Origin: an uncultured Parabacteroides sp.
GTDB taxonomy: Bacteria > Bacteroidota > Bacteroidia > Bacteroidales > Tannerellaceae
Length of the DNA stretch: 64,000 nucleotides
Assembly: GCA_934718155.1 (NCBI GenBank)
Contig: CAKUZF010000001.1
Location: 1-64,000 of the forward strand
Reading direction: 5' to 3'
This document shows, one piece after another, positions 33,245 to 42,305 of this stretch; the first letter of the stretch is position 1; each line of letters starts with the position of its first letter. The position numbers were made by a program, and so were the translations under genes. The notes under the pieces were generated by a model. It was not told the DNA's origin. It did not search any database and worked only from the letters and a program-made list of their open reading frames with translations.

Positions 33245-33295
33245 GAACCGCGTAGCGGTGGCAAAGTCGAAGCCACTACTACGCGGTTCTCTTAT
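33245..33295 (+). terminator. Large hairpin after waaA
   Basis: An 18-base arm starting GAACCGCGTAG (33245-33262) pairs with 33272-33289 ending ACGCGGTTC, with one mismatch and one wobble; TCTTATAT follows. The arms closely match the hairpin at 59342-59382, so this is a recurring terminator or dispersed repeat. Confidence 0.7.
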
Positions 33296-33365
33296 ATCCA
33301 TAGCGATAGCCGAATTAACCCTACTTCGGAGGCGCGTGTTTCTCGCTGCAGATGGCTTGAAAAAA

Positions 33366-33497
33366 CGACGGGCAACGGGATAAAAAAATAAGCCCATGGT
33401 TTTAAATTTCGTTGCCCATGGTTTTCTAAAACGACGGGCAACGAAATTTATAACGACGGGCAACGAGATTTATAACGACGGGCAACGAAAAATAAGG
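33366..33497. repeat. Six-unit 22-bp phased repeat array (array 2)
   Basis: Units start every 22 bp at 33366, 33388, 33410, 33432, 33454 and 33476. Units 1, 4, 5 and 6 carry the core CGACGGGCAACG. Unit 3 carries CGTTGCCCATGG and unit 2 a degenerate AGCCCATGG, the opposite orientation in the same register. Spacers are A+T-rich. The array lies between the convergent waaA and small secreted-protein genes and uses the same core as array 1, about 20.7 kb away. Confidence 0.93.
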
Positions 33498-33504
33498 GCA
33501 TAAA

Positions 33505-33528
33505 AAAGGGGAGGCGAACCTCCCCTTT
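33505..33528. terminator. Bidirectional intrinsic terminator
   Basis: AAAGGGGAGG (33505-33514) and CCTCCCCTTT (33519-33528) form a perfect 10-bp stem with a CGAA tetraloop. On the minus strand it is followed by TTTTTTA, so it would end the Sus operon transcript. Confidence 0.85.
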
Positions 33529-33561
33529 CTATACTCAAGAAATGAATATTCATCTCAGGTT

Positions 33562-33927
33562 TTAATACACAGTTATATAAGTTGCAGACTCTGTTTTTGT
33601 ACCATCACTAAAAGTAATAACACAACTTAACCTATAGCCGCCTCGCTCGTAAATATTAATAGCGCAAGCTGCACCATTTGGATACACAAAGCATCTACCA
33701 GTTCCTCCAACTATACGCCATTCAAATGTAGCATTTGAAGGAGTAGGCTCAACTACATAAGTACTACCTACTGACTCTCCTGAAAATTGTATCGATGTAA
33801 CGCCGCTGATCTCATAAACTGTAGAGACTGCCTCTGACATCGACTCATTTCCAAAACACTCAGTTTGATAAGTAGTCAAAAACTGCACCGATAAAGCGCA
33901 CAACACTAAGACAAATAATCGTTTCAT
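33562..33927 (-). CDS. Small secreted protein with an Ig/PKD-like fold, unknown function
   Basis: 121 residues. Signal peptide (about 1-20, MKRLFVLVLCALSVQFLTT). The mature part has a beta-sandwich-like pattern (YVVEPTPSNATFEWRIVGGT ... GGYRLSCVITFSDGTKTESA) resembling PKD/Ig-like domains, with two Cys that may pair. The same arrangement (x-Y/F-x-W, then G-x-Y-x-x-S-C) occurs in the secreted protein at 62440-63530. It follows the SusD gene by 25 bp on the same strand and is probably in that operon as a small accessory surface protein. The DNA is A+T-richer than its neighbours. No function can be assigned. Confidence 0.7.
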   Translation of the reverse strand: MKRLFVLVLCALSVQFLTTYQTECFGNESMSEAVSTVYEISGVTSIQFSGESVGSTYVVEPTPSNATFEWRIVGGTGRCFVYPNGAACAINIYERGGYRLSCVITFSDGTKTESATYITVY

Positions 33928-33952
33928 ACCATCAGTTATTTAAAAATTAACA

Positions 33953-35722
33953 TTATTGTTTCCAAACGTCACGCTGAACCAAGTACGGAGTACCTGTCTC
34001 AGGATCTGTACCCATTGTCTGAATCTGGTTGTCAGGAACAGGCAAGAACGTACGAGCCGGCGACAAGACGGAAGCAGCCGTGTACTTCGGAATGTACTTC
34101 TGCTCGTAGTCGGTGTAAGCCTTCAACTCTTTCGACATGTAGTCGCCACCCCAACGGGCCAAGTCGAACCAACGCTCACCCTCCATAGCCAACTCCAACT
34201 TACGCTCCATGCGGATCGCCTTCAGACAAACATCCTTGCTTGAGAAAGCGGCGTGTGAAGCCGGATACTCAGCAATCTGATAGTTAGCTGCCGGCTTGCC
34301 ATCGGGCGTGCGAACGATGTTCGCATCGTTGGCAGCACGCTGACGGATCTTGTTGACTTGCGCCATAGCGCCAGCCAAATCGCCTGTCTCAGCCAAACAC
34401 TCGGCATAGAGCAAGGTCATGTCGCGAACTGACAGATACTGCATGTTCATGGCAGAACCCGGAGCCCAACCGCCATACAACGCCTTCATACCTGCTGTCT
34501 CCTCAGCCTTGCTAAACACGTGCTTCTTAGGCATGAAGATACCGCCATTAGTCGGGTCGCGAACCCAGTCATCCTTAGGCATACCCCAGTCTTTGTACGG
34601 AATGCCATGACGACCGATAGCGAAGTCCAAACGGGGATCGACCGCGATTGTTAAATCTGGAACACCAACAGGCTCACCCTTCTTGCTATCACCATAGTCT
34701 GAAACCGACTTCTTAGTGCGGTACTCGCCGTTCAAGTAGGGCAGACCGTTTGCGTCAACCTGGAAAGAGTTGGCCAACTCGAAAGAGGGCTGATAGAAAC
34801 CACAGCATCCACCGGGGCCAGAGTTGTGCGGGTAAGCCAAGCAGTACATCGCACCACCCATGTTCTGCGCAGCGTTAGAATACTGAACCGCGAAGATAGA
34901 CTCCTTACCGTTCTCGGTCAACGCATTGAAGTTGTTGTTCAAGTTGTCTTCCAAACCGTAAGCCAAGCCGTTGCTGGTTACGCCGCTGGTCAACACCTCA
35001 GCCAAGATTGCCTTCGCATCGGCGAACTTGCCCTGGTAAACCAACATCTTTGCCTTCAAAGACTTGGCAGCCCACACGTTAGCACGGCCCACCTCGCTCT
35101 GCGTCTCCGGCAGGTTCGCGATAGCATCGTCGATATCAGCCATTACGTTAGCCGTGATGTCCTTATCATTGTGCATCTTCGGATCGTTAGCCGTATTGGT
35201 CTCGTCGATATAAGGAATATACGGGCCGAACACGCGGATACCCTCGAAATAGGTCAATGCGCGGAGGAACTTCAACTCACCCTTACGGCTCTTCACCGTA
35301 GCCTCGGGGATGTCGGTTGCGGCCAACAGGCCCGACAAAGCGAAGTTGATACGCTTAGAGGCGTTGTAAACCCAAGCCCACTTCTGATCGAGGTAGCCGT
35401 TTGTGGTCAACGTGTTATACAACTCGATCTCATTCACCGTTGACTGGTCACCAGCATCAGAGCCCTTGTTGGCGTCACCACCATAAATACCGCCCCAAAC
35501 CCAGTTGAAGGGAGTAGCCTGATAGGGATCGAAGCCCTCAACAGGCGCTGCCATTGAAGCATAGGCAGCAGTTGTCATCAAGTCCACACCAGTTGCGCTG
35601 GCCATTGTCTCTTTATCCAGCACACCTTGAGGCGCCTTGGTCAGGAAGTCATCACCGCAGGAAGCCAACGAGAGGGTCATTGCTGCCGCGAGACCTGCCA
35701 CTAATATATAATTACGTTTCAT
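33953..35722 (-). CDS. SusD/RagB-family nutrient-binding outer-membrane lipoprotein
   Basis: 589 residues. The lipoprotein signal ends SLASCGDDFLTKAPQG (Cys about residue 22), with the typical 'FL-x-x-x-P' after it. TPR-like SusD domain: TYFEGIRVFGPYIPYID and LKAKMLVYQGKFADAKAI. The C-terminal half contains LLYAECLAETGDLAGAMAQV, the KAIRMERKLELAMEGERWFD-LARWG block and the closing TFLPVPDNQIQT. SusD-type proteins cap the SusC barrel and capture ligand at the cell surface. It follows the SusC gene by 35 bp. No glycoside hydrolase, protease or regulator is adjacent, so the ligand (glycan, peptide or other) is unknown. Confidence 0.96.
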   Translation of the reverse strand: MKRNYILVAGLAAAMTLSLASCGDDFLTKAPQGVLDKETMASATGVDLMTTAAYASMAAPVEGFDPYQATPFNWVWGGIYGGDANKGSDAGDQSTVNEIELYNTLTTNGYLDQKWAWVYNASKRINFALSGLLAATDIPEATVKSRKGELKFLRALTYFEGIRVFGPYIPYIDETNTANDPKMHNDKDITANVMADIDDAIANLPETQSEVGRANVWAAKSLKAKMLVYQGKFADAKAILAEVLTSGVTSNGLAYGLEDNLNNNFNALTENGKESIFAVQYSNAAQNMGGAMYCLAYPHNSGPGGCCGFYQPSFELANSFQVDANGLPYLNGEYRTKKSVSDYGDSKKGEPVGVPDLTIAVDPRLDFAIGRHGIPYKDWGMPKDDWVRDPTNGGIFMPKKHVFSKAEETAGMKALYGGWAPGSAMNMQYLSVRDMTLLYAECLAETGDLAGAMAQVNKIRQRAANDANIVRTPDGKPAANYQIAEYPASHAAFSSKDVCLKAIRMERKLELAMEGERWFDLARWGGDYMSKELKAYTDYEQKYIPKYTAASVLSPARTFLPVPDNQIQTMGTDPETGTPYLVQRDVWKQ

Positions 35723-35757
35723 AGAAATTCAAGATTTAAATGTTTATACAACTCATT

Positions 35758-38700
35758 TTAGAATGTGAAGTTCACACCAAACAAGAAGCGTCTGGTTGAA
35801 GGCCAACCACCCATATCGATACCACGTCTCAAGTCTGAACCGTTGCCTTCGCTGACATCCGCATTGGTGTACTCAGGATCCAAACCGGAATAGCCCGTGA
35901 TGGTGAACAAGTTCTCAGCCTGTACGTAGAGGCGCAAGTTCTGGATGCCTGCCTTAGACAGGAGCGACTTCGGCAACGTGTAGCCCAAAACAACGTTCTT
36001 CAAGCGCAAGAAAGAGGCATCCTCTACATAGTATGAGCTTGGGTTCGTACCTGAATAGGTGTCACCATAGTCCAATACCGGCAGTTTTGCCTTGCTGTTG
36101 TCAGCGCCTGCTACCCAAGAGTAGTCGCGCATCGTTGTTGAACGGTTACCATTAAACAACCAGAAGTCTGTAAAGTACTTCGTGTTGTTGAACAGGTCGT
36201 TGCCGATTGTTGAATACCAGAACATCGTGAAGTCCCAGTTCTTCCAAGTAACGCTCGCGTTCAAACCGGCGATCAAGTCGGGGTGCGGAGAGCCGATGAA
36301 GGTACGGTCGTCTGTAGTCAACTTGCCGTCGTTATTTGCGTCAGCAAACTTAAACTTACCTACCCAAGCCTCTGCTTCTTTTTCGTTGTTAATTGTGTTA
36401 CCCAGCGGCGGCAAAGCCATAACTTCCTGAACATTCTCATAGAAGCCATCTACCTTGTAGCCATAGAACTCAGAGATGGCGTGGCCCTTCGTTGTACGAG
36501 TTACACTCGTAGCCAAACGTGCACCAGATCCCCACATAGAAGCATCGTCAGACTCAGAGATTCTAACCACCTCATTCTTATAGTGAGAAAGGTTCAAAGC
36601 CACATCCCATGACCAATCGCCCTTGCTGTCGCGATAGTTGAAGTTGAAGTCCCAACCGGTGTTCTTCATATCACCGAAGTTGATGTAGGGCTTGCCAGCC
36701 TCACCGGCCAACGCTGAATACTGCGCAGCGATCAACATATCGGTTGTCTTCTTGTGATACCACTCGAAGTTCGCACCAAACTTACCGTTCAAGAAGGTAG
36801 CATCCACACCGACGTTGTACATCTCGGTTGCCTCCCACTTCGTGTCCTCGTTACCATACTTACCCAAGCGATATCCGGTGTAGGTTGCGTTGTTGGCACC
36901 CGTCATGTCATAGTCCGTACGGGTCGGGTTCGTATCATACTCGTAAGCGAAGTTAGAAGTACGCGGCATCTCAGAGTTACCTGTCTGACCGTAACCGAAG
37001 CGGAGCTTCAAGTCGTCCAACCAGTCTCTGGTGTTGTCCATAAAGCTCTCCTGAGAGAGACGCCAACCGAGAGAAACTGAGGGGAACACACCGTAACGGT
37101 TGCTCTCAGAGAAGCGAGACACACCGTCGCGACGTACAATCACAGTTGCCAAATACTTATCGTCGAACGAGTAGTCGGCACGGCCGAACATACCAAACAG
37201 GGCGAACTCACCTTTGTAAGCAGACTCCGCGATACGTTGGTTGTTGTTCTCACCCATGTTCAACACCCACGTGTTTTTATTGTCCTCGAACATGTAGTTG
37301 TAACGCTGGCCCTTCAAAGAACGACCCAAACCGTCGCGGATAGCCTCCGTACCCAACAGCACCGTCACCTTATGTTTGTCGTTGAAGGTCTGCGTGTAGG
37401 TCAACGTGTTGGTCCATACCCAACGGAAGTTGAATTTAGAATACTCTTCAAGGTTGTTCTGGCCCATATCCTCCGAGTACTCCGGAGTCTTCTTAGCCAT
37501 GCGGTAGTAGTACTGGTTGGTGTAGTCCAAACCGAAGTTTGTACGGAAGGTCAAGCCCTTATACAGGTCAGCCTCTGCCCACAAGTTACCGAAGATACGG
37601 CTGTTAGAATAGTAGTTATCCTTTGCGCGAACGGCATTGGCAACCGGGTTTTGGAAGTTACCCGTACCAGCGAACTTCGAACCGGCGAAGTTGCCTGCGA
37701 TGTCATACACAGGAACAAATGGAGAAGCACGGTAGGTCCAAGAGTAGGGGTTAGACTCCGCACCGCTGGCATTCAAACCGTTGTCTTTCGTGAACGCATA
37801 GGTCATGTTCTCGCCCACGCGCAACCAATCGCGTACGTTGAAAGTCGTGTTGGCACGAACCTGATAACGCTGGTAGTAAGAATCGATAACGGTACCATCC
37901 TGCTTGAAGTAGTTCGCACTCAAGTTATACTGGCCCTTCTCGCCGCCACCTGCCAAACCAATCTGGTGGTTCTGGATCATTGCCACGCGGTCGATCTCGT
38001 CCCACCAATTGGTGTCAGAGAAAGGAGCGTAGGTATTGCCCGGATAGCTATAGTCGCTCGGGTCGATGCTGGTAGAACCGTTGGCACCTGCCTGCGTCAT
38101 GTAGTTAGGAATAGAAGGCGTGTCGCCCGTACCAAACTGCACGTGAGAAGGCTTCTTATCTGAACCCATCAAAGCGTAGTTGTTCTTCTTAGCCTGCCAC
38201 TCCAGGTTCAAACGATCCATAGAGTTCAGCAAGTCGTAGCGCTTGCCTGTCTTCTGCATACCGACGTAACCATCATAGGTCAACTTCGGCTGGCCGCTGC
38301 GCGTACCCTTCTTCGTGGTGATCAAGATAACACCATTGGCAGCCTGCGCACCGTAGATAGCGGCTGAAGAGGCATCCTTCAACACCTGCATAGACTCGAT
38401 ATCGTTCGGGTTCAAAGAGCTCAAGTCCTGGTTACGTGTAGACACACCATCGATTACATACAACGGACCGTTATCGTTGACGGTGTTGATACCACGGATA
38501 CGTACCATGGAGGGAGAACCAGGAGAACCTGACTGACCGATATACACACCGGCAGCCTTACCTTGCAACTGCTGCGTTGCTGAAGAACCTGAAGCGGCGA
38601 GCAACTGCTCCGTGTCGACAACGGCTACAGAACCGGTAATATCCTTCTTCTGCTGCGTACCATAACCAACGACTACGACCTCGTCCAACTTCTGTGTATC

Positions 38701-39045
38701 CTCTTTCAAGACAACCTTCACCGCGCTGCTTGTAACAGGCACCTGCTGTGTAATGTAGCCAATGTAAGAGATTTCGAGGATAGAGTTGGGCTCTACCTCC
38801 AAGGTGAAATTACCGTCAAGGTCGGTAATCGTACCATTTGTCGTACCTTTCACTACGACGTTCACACCCAGAAGGGGCTCACCCTTCACATCTGTTACCG
38901 AACCGGTAACCTTTCTGGCTTGTTGTGTAATAGCAACGTTAGCGTCTGATGCAAAAGCGGAAGGTGCGAAACCTGCTCCAGCCATCAAGAAACAAAATGC
39001 TAAACCAACGCCACCTTTACAAAAAGTTAACTGTTTGTTCATCAT
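35758..39045 (-). CDS. SusC/RagA-family TonB-dependent outer-membrane transporter
   Basis: 1095 residues from the ATG pair at 39045/39042; an upstream ATG at 39069 is unlikely. Signal peptide (LAFCFLMAGAGFAPSAFA), then a carboxypeptidase-D-like regulatory domain (VTGSVTDVKGEPLLGVNVVV ... GYITQQVPV), a TonB box region around LDEVVVVGYGTQQKKDITGS, the plug (MVRIRGINTVNDNGPLYVID, NDIESMQVLKDASSAAIYGA) and a 22-strand barrel ending RRFLFGVNFTF. There is no STN domain. It imports a ligand captured by the SusD protein using TonB energy. The promoter lies at 39105-39112. Confidence 0.97.
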   Translation of the reverse strand: MMNKQLTFCKGGVGLAFCFLMAGAGFAPSAFASDANVAITQQARKVTGSVTDVKGEPLLGVNVVVKGTTNGTITDLDGNFTLEVEPNSILEISYIGYITQQVPVTSSAVKVVLKEDTQKLDEVVVVGYGTQQKKDITGSVAVVDTEQLLAASGSSATQQLQGKAAGVYIGQSGSPGSPSMVRIRGINTVNDNGPLYVIDGVSTRNQDLSSLNPNDIESMQVLKDASSAAIYGAQAANGVILITTKKGTRSGQPKLTYDGYVGMQKTGKRYDLLNSMDRLNLEWQAKKNNYALMGSDKKPSHVQFGTGDTPSIPNYMTQAGANGSTSIDPSDYSYPGNTYAPFSDTNWWDEIDRVAMIQNHQIGLAGGGEKGQYNLSANYFKQDGTVIDSYYQRYQVRANTTFNVRDWLRVGENMTYAFTKDNGLNASGAESNPYSWTYRASPFVPVYDIAGNFAGSKFAGTGNFQNPVANAVRAKDNYYSNSRIFGNLWAEADLYKGLTFRTNFGLDYTNQYYYRMAKKTPEYSEDMGQNNLEEYSKFNFRWVWTNTLTYTQTFNDKHKVTVLLGTEAIRDGLGRSLKGQRYNYMFEDNKNTWVLNMGENNNQRIAESAYKGEFALFGMFGRADYSFDDKYLATVIVRRDGVSRFSESNRYGVFPSVSLGWRLSQESFMDNTRDWLDDLKLRFGYGQTGNSEMPRTSNFAYEYDTNPTRTDYDMTGANNATYTGYRLGKYGNEDTKWEATEMYNVGVDATFLNGKFGANFEWYHKKTTDMLIAAQYSALAGEAGKPYINFGDMKNTGWDFNFNYRDSKGDWSWDVALNLSHYKNEVVRISESDDASMWGSGARLATSVTRTTKGHAISEFYGYKVDGFYENVQEVMALPPLGNTINNEKEAEAWVGKFKFADANNDGKLTTDDRTFIGSPHPDLIAGLNASVTWKNWDFTMFWYSTIGNDLFNNTKYFTDFWLFNGNRSTTMRDYSWVAGADNSKAKLPVLDYGDTYSGTNPSSYYVEDASFLRLKNVVLGYTLPKSLLSKAGIQNLRLYVQAENLFTITGYSGLDPEYTNADVSEGNGSDLRRGIDMGGWPSTRRFLFGVNFTF

Positions 39046-39104
39046 GTCACTTTTTTTAAAATAGGTCAACTATCATTATCGTATTCACACTCTGAATACG
39101 GGGG

Positions 39105-39112
39105 CAAAGATA
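39105..39112 (-). promoter_or_regulatory. -7 element TATCTTTG of the SusCD operon
   Basis: Perfect consensus on the minus strand, about 60 bp before the SusC start. No ECF-sigma/anti-sigma or hybrid two-component gene lies nearby, so regulation through the housekeeping promoter is the simplest reading. Confidence 0.6.
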
Positions 39113-39199
39113 GATGTTTATTTTTATTAAACGGCATTTCTCTGAATATTTTTTCAGAATTAGGACCCCGAAAGCTTAGTTTATGCTAAAAAACATATT

Positions 39200-39730
39200 T
39201 TAAATCTTTTCGTCAGGGTCTGGCTCAGCAGCGATGGAAAGCTCGGCCGACTCTTCGAGCGATGGATAGGAGGGCGCAGCGTCGAAGCGCGCCTGAAAGT
39301 GGGTCTCGACGTAACGACGCTGCAGCAGGCGAACCACCTCCTTGAGCGTGGCCTCGCGCACCTGTGGTTTCAGCTGGCACTCCCAAATCACCATGGTTTG
39401 CCAACCCATCTCGCGCAGCTTCGCCCGCACCCGCTCGTCGCGCTCCTTGTTGCGACGCAATTTCTCGGTCCACCACTCCACCCGCGAGCGAGGCGGCCGA
39501 TAGTCGGCACACCCCTCATGGCTGTGCCAAAAGCAACCATTCACGAAGATGGCGGTGCGATACTTGCGCAAGACGATGTCGGGCGTGCCCGGCAACCGAC
39601 GCACATTGACCCGGAAACGAAAGCCATGCAGAAAAAGGTAACGGCGCACGATCAGCTCGGGCTTGGTGTCTTTGCCCCGAATCATCGACATGATGTGGCT
39701 TCGCTGCGCAGGTGTGAACGAATCGGCCAT
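39200..39730 (-). CDS. vsr: Very-short-patch mismatch repair endonuclease (Vsr)
   Basis: 176 residues. Vsr hallmarks: SHIMSMIRGKDTKPELIVRR, FRFRVNVRRLPGTPDIVL (metal-binding Asp), KYRTAIFVNGCFWHSHEGCA (catalytic His region and zinc-site residues) and WWTEKLRRNKERDERV. Vsr nicks 5' of T in T:G mismatches made by deamination of 5-methylcytosine and normally accompanies a C5 DNA methyltransferase. None lies in this window. Instead the gene is 2 bp downstream of a LolE-like permease. The C-terminal 40 residues (about 137-176) are acidic and not part of the core. Confidence 0.92.
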   Translation of the reverse strand: MADSFTPAQRSHIMSMIRGKDTKPELIVRRYLFLHGFRFRVNVRRLPGTPDIVLRKYRTAIFVNGCFWHSHEGCADYRPPRSRVEWWTEKLRRNKERDERVRAKLREMGWQTMVIWECQLKPQVREATLKEVVRLLQRRYVETHFQARFDAAPSYPSLEESAELSIAAEPDPDEKI

Positions 39731-39732
39731 GG

Positions 39733-40977
39733 CTATTCGAAGCGAATGCTCTTCGCTGGGTCAATGCGGGTGATCAAACAAGAGGGGCCCAACATCATCA
39801 ACATCGAGACGAGCAGGGTGCCCCCATTCAGCAAAAGCCAAAGGCTCAGGCTCGTGTCGATGGGGACGGCTTCGAGGTAATAGACCTCGGGATCGAGTTT
39901 CACCAGCTGAAACTGCGCCTGCAACCAGCAGCAGCCCAAACCGATAAGGTTGCCCCACAGCATGCCTTTGCCAATCAGGAAGAAGGAGACGTAGAGGAAG
40001 ATCTCGCGGATATGGCGATTGGTCTCGCCCAAAGCCTTGAGCATACCAATCATGTTGGTGCGTTCGAGGATGATGATCAGCAGCCCCGAGATCATGGTGA
40101 ATCCCGCCACGGCCAGCATCAGCACCAAGATGACCACCACATTGATGTCGAGCACTTCGAGCCAATTGAATATCATGGGGTTCAGCTCCTTGATCGAACG
40201 GGCATAATAGGTGTTTCCCTGGCGGTCGTGCTGCTCGGTCAGGAAGAAGTAGAGCGCCTCGGCCACCTCGTCGAGCTGATCATAGTCGGCAACGCGCACC
40301 TCTAAGCCGCCCACCTGATCGGCCTCCCAGCCGTTCAGTCGGCGCACCTGGCGCAGATCGGCCACGAGGAAGAGCTTGTCGTAGTCGATAAAGCCCGTCT
40401 CGTAGATACCCGCGATGTGGAACTTGCGGGCTCGCACCTCCTCCTGCACGAAGTAGGTCAGGAAGGTATCGCCCACCTTCAGTTGCAAAAGATTGGCCAA
40501 ATGGCGCGAAATCAGCACATCGGTCGAGGCCTTCTCGCCCGAGAAGTCGGGCAGCGAGCCCTCCTTCAGGTTGGCTTGGAAAAACGACCAGTCGTAGTCG
40601 GCCTCGACGCCTTTGAGCACCACGCCCTGGAAATCGCGCTCGGTCTTGAGGATGCCGAGCTTCGTGGCAAACCGCTCCACCCTGGCGACGCCCTGAAACC
40701 GATTGAGCTGCTCCATCAGCGTGTCGCTCACGGCGATGGGCTGCTGCTCGTAGGAGGAGTTGTTGCTAAAGTTGGTGACCTGGATGTGAGAGCCGAAACC
40801 GATCACCTTGTTTCGGACCTCTTTCTTGAATCCCACGACGATAGCCACCGAGAGCAGCATAACCGCTAAGCCCAAGGCGATACCAATCATGGCTATACGC
40901 ACAGCAGGAGGGGTAGCCTCTTGGCCCCCCTCCTGGCTAAAATGTATCTTCCGGGCGATGTAGAGCGAAACGTTCAT
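39733..40977 (-). CDS. LolC/LolE-type ABC transporter permease
   Basis: 414 residues with the MacB/FtsX-like plan: TM1 (about 27-50, VRIAMIGIALGLAVMLLSVA), a large periplasmic MacB_PCD-like domain (about 50-260) and three C-terminal TM helices (about 270-300, 320-350, 375-400) with GMLKALGETNRHIREIFLY, the coupling-helix region. These permeases extract lipoproteins from the inner membrane or act as mechanotransducers. No ATPase is adjacent. It starts directly after the aminotransferase stop (0-bp gap) and precedes vsr by 2 bp. Confidence 0.87.
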   Translation of the reverse strand: MNVSLYIARKIHFSQEGGQEATPPAVRIAMIGIALGLAVMLLSVAIVVGFKKEVRNKVIGFGSHIQVTNFSNNSSYEQQPIAVSDTLMEQLNRFQGVARVERFATKLGILKTERDFQGVVLKGVEADYDWSFFQANLKEGSLPDFSGEKASTDVLISRHLANLLQLKVGDTFLTYFVQEEVRARKFHIAGIYETGFIDYDKLFLVADLRQVRRLNGWEADQVGGLEVRVADYDQLDEVAEALYFFLTEQHDRQGNTYYARSIKELNPMIFNWLEVLDINVVVILVLMLAVAGFTMISGLLIIILERTNMIGMLKALGETNRHIREIFLYVSFFLIGKGMLWGNLIGLGCCWLQAQFQLVKLDPEVYYLEAVPIDTSLSLWLLLNGGTLLVSMLMMLGPSCLITRIDPAKSIRFE

Positions 40978-42177
40978 TTAAATCGTCCTTCCAGGATAGG
41001 CTTCGAGTGCCTTACGCAGCACCAACAAGGCCTTTTTCAAGTCGTCTTTGTTTAAGATGTAGGCCATACGCACCTCGTCTTTGCCCAAGCCCGGCGTGGT
41101 ATAGAAGCCGGAGGCCGGAGCGAGCATGATGGTCTGCCCCTCATACTCGAAGTCGCTCAAACACCAGGCGCAGAACGCATCGGCATCATCAACCGGAAGT
41201 TTCACCACCGTGTAGAAAGCGCCCATCGGTATAGGCGAGTAGCAGCCGGGGATGCGGTTCAACCCGTCGATGAGGAACTTGCGTCGATCGACATACTCGT
41301 TGTAAACGTCGAGCATATAGTCTTTGGGCGTATCGAGCGAAGCCTCGGCAACAATCTGGCCGAGCAAAGGAGGACTGAGGCGAGCCTGACACCACTTCAT
41401 GACGTTCTCGCGCACCTGCTCGTTCTTGGTGATCAGCGCACCGATGCGGATGCCGCACTCGCTGTAACGCTTCGAAACGGAATCGACCAAAACGACGTTA
41501 TTCTCGATTCCCTCCAGGTGGAAGGCCGAGATGTAGGGCGCGCCCGTGTAGCAGAACTCACGATAGACCTCGTCGGAGAAGAGGAACAGGTCGTACTTCT
41601 TCACCAAGTCGCGCAGCTGGTTCATCTCCTTACGTGTATAGAGGTAACCCGTCGGGTTGTTGGGGTTGCAAATCAAGATGGCTTTCGTGCGGGGCGTGAT
41701 CAGCTCTTCGAAACGCTCAACGGAAGGCAAGGCGAAACCCTCTTCGATCGTCGAGGGAACGGTCTTGATAATCGCGCCGCAAGAGATGGCGAACGCCATG
41801 TAGTTGGCATAAGCGGGTTCGGGCACGATGATCTCGTCGCCCGGATCCAAGCAGGCCATGAACGAGAAGAAGACCGCCTCCGAACCGCCGGTGGTGATGA
41901 TGATGTCTTCGGCCTTCACGTGGATATTAAACTTCTCATAGTAGCCAACCAGTTTCTCGCGGAAACTGTGAATGCCCTCACTGGGGGAATACTCCAACAC
42001 CTTGCGATCGATCTTTCGCATCGCCTCTAAGGCAATCTCGGGGGTCTCTACATCAGGTTGGCCTATATTTAAATGGTACACCTTGACTCCTCTTGCCTTA
42101 GCCTCGTCGGCCAACGGCACCAGTTTACGTATGGGTGAAGCCGGCATTGCGACTCCTCGTTGTGAAATGTTAGGCAT
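40978..42177 (-). CDS. PLP-dependent class I/II aminotransferase (AspC-like)
   Basis: 399 residues, fold-type I. LNIGQPDVETPEIALEAM near the N-terminus, TTGGSEAVFFSFMACLDPGDE, CNPNNPTGYLYT (substrate Asn), SDEVYREFCY (PLP-phenol Asp/Tyr) and VDSVSKRYSECGIRIGALIT with the PLP-binding Lys in SVSKRYS. Related proteins use aspartate, aromatic or branched-chain amino acids. Substrate range cannot be read from sequence. First gene of the operon with the permease and vsr, with a promoter at 42209-42216. Confidence 0.9.
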   Translation of the reverse strand: MPNISQRGVAMPASPIRKLVPLADEAKARGVKVYHLNIGQPDVETPEIALEAMRKIDRKVLEYSPSEGIHSFREKLVGYYEKFNIHVKAEDIIITTGGSEAVFFSFMACLDPGDEIIVPEPAYANYMAFAISCGAIIKTVPSTIEEGFALPSVERFEELITPRTKAILICNPNNPTGYLYTRKEMNQLRDLVKKYDLFLFSDEVYREFCYTGAPYISAFHLEGIENNVVLVDSVSKRYSECGIRIGALITKNEQVRENVMKWCQARLSPPLLGQIVAEASLDTPKDYMLDVYNEYVDRRKFLIDGLNRIPGCYSPIPMGAFYTVVKLPVDDADAFCAWCLSDFEYEGQTIMLAPASGFYTTPGLGKDEVRMAYILNKDDLKKALLVLRKALEAYPGRTI

Positions 42178-42208
42178 GACTCTCTCTGTTTAATAAGTTT
42201 TGATAACG

Positions 42209-42216
42209 CAAAGGTA
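42209..42216 (-). promoter_or_regulatory. -7 element TACCTTTG of the aminotransferase operon
   Basis: Perfect TAnnTTTG on the minus strand, 31 bp before the aminotransferase ATG. Confidence 0.6.
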
Positions 42217-42305
42217 ACATTTTTTCCTATCAAATTGACAAAAAAATCCCGCTACTTCCTCATGAAAAGGAAATGCGGGATTACACTCACTTATTTATTG
42301 AACAC

